Assembly: GCF_900113945.1 (NCBI RefSeq)
Contig: NZ_FORG01000003.1
Span: forward strand, 310,001 to 374,000
Length of the DNA stretch: 64,000 bases
Reading direction: 5' to 3'
From: Xenorhabdus mauleonii
GTDB taxonomy: Bacteria > Pseudomonadota > Gammaproteobacteria > Enterobacterales > Enterobacteriaceae
Shown here: positions 16,917 to 27,244 of the stretch, piece by piece
Layout: the number at the start of each line of letters is the position of its first letter
How positions within the stretch are numbered: position 1 is the first letter of the stretch
Position numbers and translations under genes: made by a program
Notes under the pieces: generated by a model
Told to the model about the DNA's origin: nothing
Databases searched by the model: none
Seen by the model: only the letters and a program-made list of their open reading frames with translations

Positions 16917-19900
16917 GTGCGCCTGTTTATCAGTATTCTCCTCTGCTTGTTAATGACTCATCCGGCTTTTGCTGTTCTTCCGTCGTTGAGTGGGAGTCAG
17001 CTAAAGCAAGAATCGAAGCAGGCTGATGATGGTAAGCAGTCACAATATTCTGAAGTCGCGCAACTGCTTCAAGGGGCAGCCAATTTGGCTAACGATGCCA
17101 AATTGTCTAATGAGCGCACACAAAAATATCAACAGTCCATTGATGATTTTCCTTCCATCATCAAAGACCTGCGACAAAAAATCATTGCCGAAAGCGAAGC
17201 GGTTTCTTCAATTCCAGCCAATCTACCTATCAGTAAGTTAGAACAGCAAATTAAACAAACCAGCAGCGAATTACAGGAAAAAGAACGGCAATTACAGGAA
17301 GAGCAGGATCAAATCCGGGAAATCAGTGAATCCATGAATTCACTGCCTCAACAGCAAGTTGAAGCTAAACGCCTGCTGACTGAAGCAACCATCCGCCTGC
17401 AAACGTTGGGAGCATCCTCCACCCCGCTGACCGAAGCCCAATTGACCCTCACTCAAGCTGAAATCAGTGCCCGTAAAGCGATGGCCGCCGAATTGGAAAT
17501 GGCGCAGCTTTCTGCCAGTAATCGGCAGGAAATTGCTCGCATACGCGTTGATTTATTAAAAAAAATCAATCAGCGGCTGGATCAAAAACTTCAACAATTG
17601 CGTAAGCAGTTAAATGACCAACGCCAGCAAAAAGCAGAATCCGCACTTGAGCATACTGAAATGCTGGCAGAGCAAAGCGGCGAAAAACTTCCCCCGTTTT
17701 TTGAAGCTGAGCTACAGAAAAACCGCCAATTGTCACAAATGCTCAATAAGCAAGCTAAAAACATGGATGCCATTAGCTCGCAACAACGCAAAGCGACCGC
17801 CGATAGCCTGCAAATTACCCAGACACTGAATATCATCCGTGAACAGGCTCAATGGTTAAATGATTCCAGCGCTTTTGGCGAAGCCTTAAGAGCGCAAATT
17901 CCCCCAATTCCTGATATCCCCAAAACTCGGCAGCTTGATAAAGACATTGCGGAAGTTCAGATTGAAAAACTGCAATATGGGAAGATGCTGGAGAGTGCGC
18001 AGCGGGAGATAGAGGAGAATTCACCTGCTTACAGCGCGCTGACACCTGTGCAAAAGCAAATTTATGAGTCCCTTATCCGAACGCGGAAAGAATTGCTGAA
18101 CTCTCTGCTTTCAGGATATGACAACGAAATACTGGCTCTGACAAAGCTGAAAGTTGCAACCCACCAGTTGAACAACCTACTGACAGAAGTACAGGAAGCG
18201 ACACATCGTTATCTATTCTGGGTAGCAGATGTGAATACCATTCCGTTGAATTATCCGCTGCTGGTTGTGCAAGATCTGACACGTCTGCTGTCTCTGGATA
18301 CATTCTCCCAACTGGGAGCCGCGATCCACAGCATGCTGACCACGAAAGATACCTTGCTCTACCTGCTGGGGACTCTGCTGATTGTGATTTTCAGCATTAG
18401 CTCACGCCGGCAATACCATGCCTATCTTGAACGCTCCAGCAATCGTATTGGAAAAGTGACCCAAGACCATTTTTCCCTTACCTTGCGTACTGTTTTTTGG
18501 TCTATCATTGTCGCCCTGCCTGTCCCCATGCTCTGGTCAGCCATCGGCTATGGGTTGCAAAACGCCTGGCAATATCCCATTGCCAGCGCCATAGGCAACG
18601 GAGTACGAGAAACAACGCCGGTTCTATGGGTCTTTATGCTGAGTGCTGCATTTACCCATCCCAACGGTTTATTTATCGCCCACTTCCGTTGGCCAGAAGA
18701 GCGTATAAAACGGGCAATGCGTTTTTATCGCCTGTCTATCTTTCTGATAGTGCCACTCATGATGGCCTTGATCGCCTTCAAGCATTACAGCGACCGCGAT
18801 TTCATGTCCACCCTTGGCAGGCTGTGTTTCGTGATGCTCTGTATTTCCCTGAGTCTAGTCACCAGCAGCTTAAAACGTGCCGGCATTCCGCTTTATATGA
18901 ACAAACACGGCTCAGGTGACAATATCATCAACTCCGTCTTATGGTGGATACTGCTTTCTGCGCCGATCTTAGCTGCATTTGCTTCGTGCCTCGGTTATCT
19001 GCAAACGTCACAGGCCCTGTTGGCGCGTCTGGAAACGTCTGTTGCCATCTGGTTTTTCCTGCTGGTTATTTATCATATTATCCGCCGATGGATGCTGATC
19101 CAGCGACGTAAAATCGCCTTTGAGCGAGCCAAGCAACGCCGGGCAGATATATTGGCTCAACGCGCCAAAAATGAAGAAGATACCGCTAATCTCAATAGCA
19201 GTGTTGAGGGAGCGATTGAGATTGAAGAACCCGTTATTGATTTGGATGCAATGAGTGCCCAATCGCTAGGATTGGTTCGCTCCATTCTGACAATGATAGC
19301 GTTGGTTTCGCTTATCCTGCTGTGGTCTGAATTACATTCCGCCTTCTCGTTCCTGGAGAGTATTTCACTTTGGAACGTCAGCACAACGGTTAACGGCGTC
19401 AATACCATTCAACCCATCACGATTGGGTCGGTATTAATCGCTGTCTTAGTCATCATCATTACCACACAACTTGTCCGCAACCTGCCGGCTCTGCTGGAAC
19501 TTGCTTTACTGCAACATTTGGAACTGGGACCGGGTACGGGTTATGCCATTACGACACTGACTAAATATGGCATCACTCTGGTTGGCGGTCTGGTTGGTTT
19601 CTCTCTGATTGGCTTTGAATGGTCGAAACTCCAATGGTTACTTGCTGCAATGGGGGTCGGCCTTGGTTTTGGCTTACAAGAAATCTTCTCCAATATCATA
19701 TCCGGTTTGATGATCTTGTTTGAAAAGCCAATCCGGATCGGTGATACCGTGACTATCCGTGGCTTAACCGGCAGCATCACGAAAATCAACACACGGGCAA
19801 CCACGCTGTCTGATTGGGACAAAAAGGAGATCATTGTTCCCAACAAGGCCTTTATTACAGAACAATTCATCAACTGGTCGCTGTCCGATACCATTACCCG

Positions 19901-20264
19901 TATCGTTTTGACTGTCCCTGTACCAGTAGATACAGAATCAGCACATGCGACGGACATATTAATGTCCGCAGCCAGCAGTTCACCCTTGATACTTGATAAT
20001 CCGATGCCGGAAGTCTATCTGGTTGATTTACAACAAGGCATCCAAATTTACGAGTTGCGTGCTTATGCCGCCGAAATGGGGCATCGCATGCCTGCACGTC
20101 ACGAAATTCATCAACACATTTTGCAGGAATTCCGCAAGCATGATATTACCTTGCCATTCCCACCATTTCAGGCACGTGTTGATATTTTCGGTCAGGAGAT
20201 CCGCAGTGCTACGACTAACTATACGGGCCGCAGCAATCCGCCACGGAAACCAGGAGAACTCTAA
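16917..20264 (+). CDS. mscM: MscM miniconductance mechanosensitive channel (YjeP)
   Basis: 1115 residues (E. coli 1107) from GTG 16917 with AAGGAG upstream. N-terminal signal sequence (LFISILLCLLMTHPAFA), then a periplasmic domain of about 450 residues rich in Glu/Gln coiled coil, a run of roughly ten membrane segments and the C-terminal MscS fold. The pore helix region reads GVGLGFGLQEIFSNIISGLMIL near residue 915, followed by FEKPIRIGDTVTIRGLTGSI, the MscS beta domain. It opens under hypo-osmotic stress. The psd-mscM pair is conserved. Confidence 0.95.
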   Translation: MRLFISILLCLLMTHPAFAVLPSLSGSQLKQESKQADDGKQSQYSEVAQLLQGAANLANDAKLSNERTQKYQQSIDDFPSIIKDLRQKIIAESEAVSSIPANLPISKLEQQIKQTSSELQEKERQLQEEQDQIREISESMNSLPQQQVEAKRLLTEATIRLQTLGASSTPLTEAQLTLTQAEISARKAMAAELEMAQLSASNRQEIARIRVDLLKKINQRLDQKLQQLRKQLNDQRQQKAESALEHTEMLAEQSGEKLPPFFEAELQKNRQLSQMLNKQAKNMDAISSQQRKATADSLQITQTLNIIREQAQWLNDSSAFGEALRAQIPPIPDIPKTRQLDKDIAEVQIEKLQYGKMLESAQREIEENSPAYSALTPVQKQIYESLIRTRKELLNSLLSGYDNEILALTKLKVATHQLNNLLTEVQEATHRYLFWVADVNTIPLNYPLLVVQDLTRLLSLDTFSQLGAAIHSMLTTKDTLLYLLGTLLIVIFSISSRRQYHAYLERSSNRIGKVTQDHFSLTLRTVFWSIIVALPVPMLWSAIGYGLQNAWQYPIASAIGNGVRETTPVLWVFMLSAAFTHPNGLFIAHFRWPEERIKRAMRFYRLSIFLIVPLMMALIAFKHYSDRDFMSTLGRLCFVMLCISLSLVTSSLKRAGIPLYMNKHGSGDNIINSVLWWILLSAPILAAFASCLGYLQTSQALLARLETSVAIWFFLLVIYHIIRRWMLIQRRKIAFERAKQRRADILAQRAKNEEDTANLNSSVEGAIEIEEPVIDLDAMSAQSLGLVRSILTMIALVSLILLWSELHSAFSFLESISLWNVSTTVNGVNTIQPITIGSVLIAVLVIIITTQLVRNLPALLELALLQHLELGPGTGYAITTLTKYGITLVGGLVGFSLIGFEWSKLQWLLAAMGVGLGFGLQEIFSNIISGLMILFEKPIRIGDTVTIRGLTGSITKINTRATTLSDWDKKEIIVPNKAFITEQFINWSLSDTITRIVLTVPVPVDTESAHATDILMSAASSSPLILDNPMPEVYLVDLQQGIQIYELRAYAAEMGHRMPARHEIHQHILQEFRKHDITLPFPPFQARVDIFGQEIRSATTNYTGRSNPPRKPGEL

Positions 20265-20276
20265 AATCCATTCGAT

Positions 20277-21479
20277 ATGAACAGGCGCATACCTTTTCAA
20301 GTTAGTGGGTTACTGATATTTAATGGCGTTTCTATCTTGGGGAACGCCATTACGGAAATAGCGATTCCGTGGCTAATATTGGAAATATCAGGCAGTCCTC
20401 TGCTGGTTGCTACAGTCATGTCGGCAAAAGTACTGCCGCTGATATTTTCCATGTTCTTTAGCGCGCCATTGGTGGATAAATACGGTGCATACCGCATTTC
20501 ACTGTTGTCTGATTTAGTGAATTTCCTGAGTGTCCTGCTGATCCCTGTGTTTTATACAATGGATATCCTGCACTTTTATCTGCTGGCTGTTCTGCTGATA
20601 TTCTCCACCATTTTGGATCTCCCCGGGCGTCTGGCAAAAGACGTCATGCTGGCAAAAGAGATAAAACAGAATAAAAGCGAGCATGAATTGATCAACGGGA
20701 TCAACAGCACGATTGAAAATATTTGTGATCTGATTGGCCCCATGATTGGATCATTGATTATCACCCTGCTCGGTACAATCAACGCCCTGTATTTCGATGC
20801 GATAAGTTTTTTGGTCGTTGCGCTGGGTGTAATCATTTTGAAAAAACATTTTGTCGCCGATATTAATGACGTGATTAAAACACCTTTCCGGCCACATCAT
20901 TATTTCTTTGAAACATTCAGCTACATAAAATCCAAGAAAGAAATTTCTTCAGTGCTGATAATAAGTTCGGTAGTGAATATTGTGATCACACCATTCCTGA
21001 TTGTTTATTTGCCGTATATCAACAAACAAGCATTTAATTCAGTTTGGAGCCTCGGTGTCTCCATGACCTGTTTTGGTGTAGGAACCACACTTTCTTCATT
21101 GCTGTACAGCGCTTACGGGAAATATTTTTCCAGCAACCGCATCATCCTTTTCGGCTACGGGTCACTTGCTCTATTCCTGTTCTCCCTGCACTTGTTTAGT
21201 GGACAATATGCTCTATTCACCCAACTTTTTGCCATTGGCATGTGCATTGGCTTTTCAGCTCCCGTAGAAATCACATTGATCCAGCGCCAAGTACCTGAAA
21301 ATCTGTTTGGCAGAGTGATGACCTTGTTCTCCTCCACACGCACCCTTGCTGTGCCTGTTGGCTATCTCTGTTTTGGCTCCTTGTTGGAATCCGGTTTTGC
21401 CGGGCAAACACCCCTGATAATGGCTGTCGTCGTCTTGGCAGGATTAGTGGTTTATCAGAAACTCCGTAAAACCCTATAG
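20277..21479 (+). CDS. MFS exporter (DHA3/MFS_3-like)
   Basis: 400 residues with about 12 hydrophobic segments. It begins 12 bases after the mscM stop and may be co-transcribed. The N-terminal half has SAPLVDKYGAYRISLLSDL in the motif A position and the signature of the MFS_3 group (EntS, macrolide-efflux-like): PGRLAKDVMLAKEI in loop 4-5 and ENLFGRVMTLFSSTRTLAVPVG in the C-terminal half. The substrate is unknown. There is no counterpart at this place in E. coli, so it is an accessory gene. Confidence 0.82.
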   Translation: MNRRIPFQVSGLLIFNGVSILGNAITEIAIPWLILEISGSPLLVATVMSAKVLPLIFSMFFSAPLVDKYGAYRISLLSDLVNFLSVLLIPVFYTMDILHFYLLAVLLIFSTILDLPGRLAKDVMLAKEIKQNKSEHELINGINSTIENICDLIGPMIGSLIITLLGTINALYFDAISFLVVALGVIILKKHFVADINDVIKTPFRPHHYFFETFSYIKSKKEISSVLIISSVVNIVITPFLIVYLPYINKQAFNSVWSLGVSMTCFGVGTTLSSLLYSAYGKYFSSNRIILFGYGSLALFLFSLHLFSGQYALFTQLFAIGMCIGFSAPVEITLIQRQVPENLFGRVMTLFSSTRTLAVPVGYLCFGSLLESGFAGQTPLIMAVVVLAGLVVYQKLRKTL

Positions 21480-22089
21480 TTCAGGGCGAGGGGATAAAGC
21501 GGAAATCCCAGAAAGTTTTAACGATCAGTTAGGCGTTTCCAGTTGCGACGTTCTATTGTCAATTTTGAACAGAACCAAATTCAATAAACGAGCTTCATTC
21601 AGTATCAGATAATAACTGCCTTTTAACCGCTCATTGGATTGAGCCACAACATACGTCTTTTGTTGCGGGCATACATCCCTTACAGTTGTCTCACGCCATT
21701 TCAAAAAAGTTGAATATACCAATATACGCGTAAATGGTGATTTATTTCGGAAATCTCTCTCGACTTAAATTGAATTAAAGGAGAAAAAAACCATATTCAA
21801 TGCACGTTTTTATTCACAAAAGATAAAACTATCCACCCGCTATTTATTTGCCGTTTTCGCCACTGTCACTATAACCAATTAATGAAATAGGGTTCTCTTC
21901 TCAAAAAAGAAAATCTCTGATTATTTATTAGATATCGCTAACTTTTTTGGTACGTCATTGACGTAAGTTTGGAATTTCTGACTATGAAAAGTTGTTTACA
22001 AAAAATTAGTTATAAAAAAACACCGCCTAAAATAATAGGCAGTGTTTTTATATTACATAGCAAACTAGGTAGTATGTTTATACTATAAA
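21480..22089. other. Spacer between MFS and DUF805 genes
   Basis: 610 bases with no convincing gene. A 65-codon minus-strand frame (21525-21722) starts at TTG without a ribosome site and has no recognisable family; it is more likely chance or a remnant. The right end holds the terminator at 22014-22050. Confidence 0.45.
22014..22050 (-). terminator. Intrinsic terminator of the DUF805 gene
   Basis: On the minus strand: AAAAACACTGCCTA, 6-base loop, TAGGCGGTGTTTTT followed by more T. It is a long stem with one mismatch and a U-tract, 40 bases past the DUF805 stop. Confidence 0.85.
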
Positions 22090-22443
22090 TTACAGTTTTC
22101 TTTTTGGATCTGCGCCGTAATCATTATCACCCTGCGTACCTTCCAGCAGAGTAAATACAAATACAGCAAGACCTGCCACTGGAACGAAAACTAATAAAAA
22201 CCACCAGCCAGAGCGGTTAGTATCATGCAGACGACGTACTGTTACTGCAAGGCTTGGAATCAAAGTAGCAACTGCATAAATAACGTAAAATACTGCACCT
22301 AAACTTTCATCGATTATTGAGCCGATTAGAGTAAGAGCGAATATCACGATTATCTGGAACAGATAAAACATCCAATACTCTTGACGACGCGCACGTCCTG
22401 AGAACGTAGCGTAGTTTTTTAAAACATTAAGATACCAATTCAT
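22090..22443 (-). CDS. DUF805 small inner-membrane protein (YhaH/YhaI-like)
   Basis: 117 residues. The family signature is at the N-terminus, MNWYLNVLKNYATFSGRARRQEYWMF, followed by three hydrophobic segments and the conserved LHDTNRSGWWFLL between helices 2 and 3, then GTQGDNDYGADP at the C-terminus. The function of DUF805 proteins is not known; several are small integral membrane proteins. It is a single gene with its own terminator and an AT-rich upstream region. Confidence 0.92.
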   Translation of the reverse strand: MNWYLNVLKNYATFSGRARRQEYWMFYLFQIIVIFALTLIGSIIDESLGAVFYVIYAVATLIPSLAVTVRRLHDTNRSGWWFLLVFVPVAGLAVFVFTLLEGTQGDNDYGADPKRKL

Positions 22444-22926
22444 AATATCACTTTATTGAAATAAGATTGTAAAAAAGAAAAGCAAGCAAACTACAAAAGG
22501 ATAATTAATTTTACCCTAATTTACATTTCCAAGTCCACTTTATATTCTTTATGATTCACTCTCATATTATTCACAATATCTTTGAATATTTGATTTAAAA
22601 ACCTTTCCCAAGGAGAATTTTAAGGAAAATAATATAAATAGCTATTCCCTATATCAAAGCTATGCTTAAATCTATCTGAAAAACAAAGCCCATTAATTCA
22701 TTATTAATATTGATTAGAATCTAACTATAAGTTCAGTGAAATAGTTTATTTAGTTACTTATTCGAAATAAGTAAAAACTCCATGAAACTTATTGGCATAA
22801 TTTCAGCAAAGGGGAAAAACTAAAAAATGCTCTATCTATAGGCAATCCATTTACATAAATTTAGCAAGAGCCTATCATCGAAGAAAAAACAACCAACACG
22901 TCACTCACTCCTACATTAGAGATGGT
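22444..22926. other. AT-rich divergent spacer
   Basis: 483 bases between the DUF805 gene (minus) and an MFS gene (plus). It should hold the promoters of both. No gene, RNA or clear operator is seen. Confidence 0.45.
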
Positions 22927-24138
22927 ATGAAAATTTTATCTGGTCGGCCCTGGCTATTGATAGCATTTTTTTTGATATCTAACTTATTTTCATCGATTGC
23001 TGTTTCGATCGGGATGTACCTTATTCCGTGGTATATCAGCAGTAATGCTGCTGATCCTACATTCCTAGCCACAGTTGCCACGTTTTCTGCCATCTTGATC
23101 CTTTTTTTAACTCCTTTTATTGGAAGGCTGATTGATTCTTTCAATCGAAAATCGATCCTCATATTTATCACTGTCATCATTCTGGTACTTTTTCTGTTTC
23201 TTTCTTTTTCTGACCATCTTGTTTTAAACCGCTTATATGCCCTGATTATCGCCTATTTCTTTATTCAAATTTACTATGCCATTTTCTATACCACCCGACA
23301 GGGGTTTATCAAAGATGTCTTTATGGAAAGTCAGTTGTATCGCATCAATGCCATTTTGGAGATTGAATCCCAGTCTTCAGTGCTAATAGCATCTGCGCTG
23401 GTTGTTGTCTTTTCTGGTTCATTGAGCAGCACAAGCATTTTTATGCTGCTGGCAGGCATGGCATTTATTTCTATGATAATGTTGGTGGTTATTCCTTATA
23501 CTTCTAAAATCGCGACCGACAGAAAAAATCGCCGACATCCATTACCGAAGCTGCCACTTTCATTTTTAAAAACAGAACTGTTTTTCTATATGGCATTAGG
23601 GGGTATTCCGTTTATCTGCATAATGACAACCACTGCTATTCAAGCCCCCTTTATGAATGATGTGCTCCATAAACCCATAAGTTCTTTTGCTTACTATGGC
23701 ATCATATATGGCAGTGGTGCCATATTGGTGGGTTTCATCATGGGAAAAATTTCCGGCCGTTATTCCCAGCGCAATCTGGTACTTTTCTTTACCTCTATTT
23801 TTGCTGCAACACTTGGTGTTATTGCTCTCAATCCGACATTTGAATTTATTATCATTGGTGGTTTTTTCTTCGGATTTTGTAATTCTGCCGCACGGATTTC
23901 GAGTAATAATCTTATTTTGCGTGAAGTCGAGTCAGCATTGATTGGCCGTGCATTTTCTTATGGTCAATTTTTCACCCTGTGCGGGAGGATTATTGCAACG
24001 GGGCTGATCCCTCTGATTTTTATCAACGACTATCAGAAAGTCTGGAATTATGTTTTTGCAATCAGCATGATTGCACCAATCGGGTTACTCTTCAGAAGAT
24101 ATTTAGATAGAAATGCCACTGTACCCACTAAAGAATAA
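22927..24138 (+). CDS. MFS transporter (MFS_3/EntS-like fold)
   Basis: 403 residues with about 12 hydrophobic segments. Motif A position reads TPFIGRLIDSFNRKSILIF near residues 61-79. Loop 4-5 has FYTTRQGFIKDVFMESQLYRINAILEIESQ, which together with LREVESALIGRAFSYGQFFTLCGRI near residue 340 places it in the same broad group as the exporter at 20277-21479, although the sequences differ. The substrate is unknown. It begins with AGAGATGGT before ATG 22927. It stands alone, convergent with a lacI-type gene. Confidence 0.8.
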   Translation: MKILSGRPWLLIAFFLISNLFSSIAVSIGMYLIPWYISSNAADPTFLATVATFSAILILFLTPFIGRLIDSFNRKSILIFITVIILVLFLFLSFSDHLVLNRLYALIIAYFFIQIYYAIFYTTRQGFIKDVFMESQLYRINAILEIESQSSVLIASALVVVFSGSLSSTSIFMLLAGMAFISMIMLVVIPYTSKIATDRKNRRHPLPKLPLSFLKTELFFYMALGGIPFICIMTTTAIQAPFMNDVLHKPISSFAYYGIIYGSGAILVGFIMGKISGRYSQRNLVLFFTSIFAATLGVIALNPTFEFIIIGGFFFGFCNSAARISSNNLILREVESALIGRAFSYGQFFTLCGRIIATGLIPLIFINDYQKVWNYVFAISMIAPIGLLFRRYLDRNATVPTKE

Positions 24139-24207
24139 AGTGAGTGTGGCAGTGTCATTTTAATGTGATGGGCTATCATATGAATTCACCCGTTTGACAA
24201 ACCTAAT

Positions 24208-25218
24208 CTATGATCTGGGCTTACAACCACAAGACTCACCAATTTGTAATTCAAATTCGAATTCACGCTCCTGTGCTTTCCCATCCCATGTCCGTAATAT
24301 TTCGATAGCCATTCGTGCCATTTTGTCGACGGGTTGCCTCACCGCGGTTAAAGAAGGCACATTAAACAGCGACTGCTGAGTCGCATTAAAGCAAACTAAG
24401 GCGATATCATCAGGTACGGCTACCCCTTGTTCAGCCAATGCCCGCAGGCACCCAAAAGCCTGTAATTCATTGGTCGCAAATAATGCGCGAGGCCGTTTCC
24501 CTTTCAGCATTTGCAAAGTGGCGTCATAACCTCCCTGACGGGTATATTCCGTAGGAAAAACCCATTCATCATGTACCACCAAGTTGGCTTGAGTTAAAGC
24601 ATCACGCCAGCCAGAAAGCCTGTCCTGTGTATTCAACATATCCAGAGGGCCACAAATAATGGCTATATCGCGATAACCATGCTGTACAAGATGTTGGGTG
24701 ACTTTGAATGCGGCAATGCGTTCATTGACACGAATGGTACTGACGTTTGAGCCGGCGTTTACCCAGTCCAGCATCACACAAGGTGTTCCACTGGCCTGAA
24801 TCAGGTCGATATATGGGTGGCGATCAACGCTGGTATACAGTAGCCCATCAATTTGACGGTTAAGTAAATTGTTGAGCAGATCTTTTTCACGCAGAGGATT
24901 ATCGCCTGAATCCCCAGGCAATAATACCTGACCATGCTTAAAAGCCTCCTGTTGCAAAGCATAAGCAACAGAAGAAAGAAAAGGGTTGCCGATATTAGGC
25001 AAGATAAGGCCGTAAGCGTGTGTCGAGCCAGAAACCAGAGCTTTCGCAATGCCATTGGGGCGGTATCCGGTTTTTTGAATCGCGGCCAGCACACGCTGGC
25101 GTGTCGCTTCGGCAACAGGCCGCGGACCACCGTTGATAACATAACTGACGACAGCGACCGAGGTTCCGGCTTCTTTCGCAACATCACTACGAGTCACTCT
25201 TTTCAGAAGTGCATTCAT
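24208..25218 (-). CDS. LacI/GalR-family transcriptional regulator
   Basis: 336 residues. The N-terminal helix-turn-helix is RSDVAKEAGTSVAVVSYVIN with the hinge helix YRPNGIAKALVSGSTHAYGLI near 52-72, then a periplasmic-binding-protein-like sensor domain (IDGLLYTSVDRHP, DIAIICGPLDMLNTQDRLSG, VCFNATQQSLFNVPSLTAVRQP). The C-terminus ends in CGCKPRS. It lies 69 bases downstream of a symporter gene on the same strand, so the two probably form an operon in which the regulator responds to the transported compound. Confidence 0.9.
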   Translation of the reverse strand: MNALLKRVTRSDVAKEAGTSVAVVSYVINGGPRPVAEATRQRVLAAIQKTGYRPNGIAKALVSGSTHAYGLILPNIGNPFLSSVAYALQQEAFKHGQVLLPGDSGDNPLREKDLLNNLLNRQIDGLLYTSVDRHPYIDLIQASGTPCVMLDWVNAGSNVSTIRVNERIAAFKVTQHLVQHGYRDIAIICGPLDMLNTQDRLSGWRDALTQANLVVHDEWVFPTEYTRQGGYDATLQMLKGKRPRALFATNELQAFGCLRALAEQGVAVPDDIALVCFNATQQSLFNVPSLTAVRQPVDKMARMAIEILRTWDGKAQEREFEFELQIGESCGCKPRS

Positions 25219-25287
25219 AATATCTCTGGAGTCCGTAAGTTAAAGCAGAAAATCAAGGTGATAAAAATCAGGATCATCAGGTGGACG

Positions 25288-26685
25288 CTAAATCGCATCC
25301 TCAACTAAGTTGAGATCCCTGCCACGCGTTTCTGGTGCAAAGAAGGTCGTGATAAATCCAATAAGTGCCATCAGTGCAAAATAGCAGGCTATCGGCCACC
25401 AATGCCCAGTGAAAGACAAGAGTGCCGAAGATATCAAGGGAGCCGTTCCTCCCGATAATATTGCCCCCAGCTCTTTTGCAAACGCCATTTTTGTATAACG
25501 GTTCGCGACCCCGAAAAGTTCTACTCCCCATGCAGCTTGGGCACCAAATATACCCAACGAGGCCAGCCCCATCCCGACAACAATCGCAGGAATAACAATC
25601 ATGGGTTCACGACTTTCCAGTAAAAGAAAAACAGGAAATGCGTAAAGTATGAGTAACAAGCAAAACCAGCGGTAAGTGATACGACGCCCAAAACGATCGG
25701 AAAAATAACCAGATAGCGGAATTATCAAAAATCCCAGAATGGATGCGATGAATACGGCTATTGTTGGTATAAATTTATCCAACATTAGCGCGTTGGCGAC
25801 ATAACCAATAATGAACCCTTGAGCCAGATACGACGGGCCATTCTCGCCAATCCTCAAGCCAACCATTAACCAAAAAGCTTTTGTTCGTAGCCAGAAAGGT
25901 TGAGTTTCAACTTCCGTTTGCTGTTTTTCATTTACGGATAATGAATGCAAGCGTTGTTCTGCCAGCATGGCTTTATGGCGTTCAAAAACAGGCGTCTCAT
26001 TCATGTATCGACGAATATAGAGTGCAGCTATCGCAATCAAGACACTGGTCAAAAAAGGAATGCGCCATCCCCAATCCAGCAAAACCTCTTTATCCATCGT
26101 CAACACCAGCAACCAAACCAATGAAGCCAATAATGTCCCACTGTTCGAACCAAGGGCAATGACAGACGAAACTAATCCTCTTTTTGCCGGCGGCGCAAAT
26201 TCGCCCAATATGACAGTTCCGCCAGATAGCGCTGCACCGGCTCCCAGGCCTTGCATAAATCGCAGGAGCACCAAACAGGTTGGAGCCAAAATGCCAATAT
26301 GGGCATAACTTGGGATAAGCCCGATAAATGTGGTTGAAACCCCCATCAGGATAACCGTCATCATCATGACGGTTTTGCGGCCTTTCCGATCTCCCAGCCA
26401 ACCGAACACAAGCGCACCAATGGGTCTGGCGATAAAGCCGACGGAATAAGTGGCAAAACTGGCAAAAAGGGCAGCAGTGGATGATAATTCAGGAAAAAAA
26501 ACATCGCCAAAAATAATGCCGGCCGCTAAACCGTACAGTGCAAAATCGGCATATTCCATTGTTGTCCCCAGCCAACAGGAAAAAATGGCCCGCCTAAACC
26601 CTTCCCGACCTTCTTTGGTTGCTAGGCATGCTTCCGAAGCATGCTGTATTTGAGTGGCAGCCAATGCCGTATTTTCATACGGCAT
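25288..26685 (-). CDS. MFS metabolite:H+ symporter (MHS family)
   Basis: 465 residues with about 12 hydrophobic segments. The MHS (ProP/ShiA/KgtP/CitA) signature is clear: GTTMEYADFALYGLAAGIIFG near the N-terminus, RPIGALVFGWLGDRKGRKTVM in loop 2-3, and LLRFMQGLGAGAALSGGTVI then GEFAPPAKRGLVSS in the fourth to fifth helix region. Members import carboxylates, betaines or shikimate with protons. The exact substrate cannot be read from sequence. It precedes a lacI-type regulator on the same strand. Confidence 0.88.
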   Translation of the reverse strand: MPYENTALAATQIQHASEACLATKEGREGFRRAIFSCWLGTTMEYADFALYGLAAGIIFGDVFFPELSSTAALFASFATYSVGFIARPIGALVFGWLGDRKGRKTVMMMTVILMGVSTTFIGLIPSYAHIGILAPTCLVLLRFMQGLGAGAALSGGTVILGEFAPPAKRGLVSSVIALGSNSGTLLASLVWLLVLTMDKEVLLDWGWRIPFLTSVLIAIAALYIRRYMNETPVFERHKAMLAEQRLHSLSVNEKQQTEVETQPFWLRTKAFWLMVGLRIGENGPSYLAQGFIIGYVANALMLDKFIPTIAVFIASILGFLIIPLSGYFSDRFGRRITYRWFCLLLILYAFPVFLLLESREPMIVIPAIVVGMGLASLGIFGAQAAWGVELFGVANRYTKMAFAKELGAILSGGTAPLISSALLSFTGHWWPIACYFALMALIGFITTFFAPETRGRDLNLVEDAI

Positions 26686-26704
26686 TGCAAGGTATTCCCT
26701 GAAT

Positions 26705-26732
26705 GTTGGAACAGCAAAAATTTAATTCCAAC
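26705..26732. promoter_or_regulatory. Inverted repeat GTTGGAA-N14-TTCCAAC upstream of the symporter gene
   Basis: Seven-base perfect arms in the 5' region of the symporter gene, 20 bases before its start codon. It could be a regulator site or a leader hairpin. A second short palindrome, TCTACTCGCGTAGA, is at 26789-26802 in the same upstream region. Neither has the usual LacI-family CG-centred core with full symmetry, so the assignment is tentative. Confidence 0.3.
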
Positions 26733-27212
26733 GAGGTATATAATAAAATATTATTGTTATTCATGAATCTTCTTTATACATAAATTTATCTACTCGCGTA
26801 GATTATTCAAATAGGCACATTGAATAATTTAATCTCAGTCACGAATATCAGTTAAAATTTAATTATTGTAATTAATAAAATTTAATGGACAGTAATAAAA
26901 ATTATTTCATGCCATAATAAAACCCCTTCTCAATCACTAACAATCAAGATAAATCGTTATTTATTTTAATTTTAAAAAACAAAAATCTTCTTAAGGTAAT
27001 ATTTGAAGATGATAAATCCATAAAAATGAAATGACACTCACTATAAATATGCATGACAATTCATATTTAAAATACTTGATAAGAAAAATCATTGCTTTTA
27101 ACTTAGTTATTTCTCGGAAAAATAAAATGGAATTACTTCATAGGAATTTAAAACCAACAACATGATTGATTAATGAAAACTTTAATTGTTCGGTGATTAT
27201 CTAAGCAGTAAA

Positions 27213-27244
27213 AAAAACAGCATCGGATGGGATGCTGTTTAATG
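27213..27244 (-). terminator. Intrinsic terminator of yigL
   Basis: Stem AAACAGCATC-GGATGG-GATGCTGTTT. On the minus strand the hairpin is followed by a seven-T tract. It lies 23 bases downstream of the yigL stop. Confidence 0.85.

Noticed and set aside
21525-21722. 65-codon minus-strand frame between MFS and DUF805 genes
   Set aside because: It begins at TTG without a ribosome site and has no recognised family; kept only as a note in the spacer entry.
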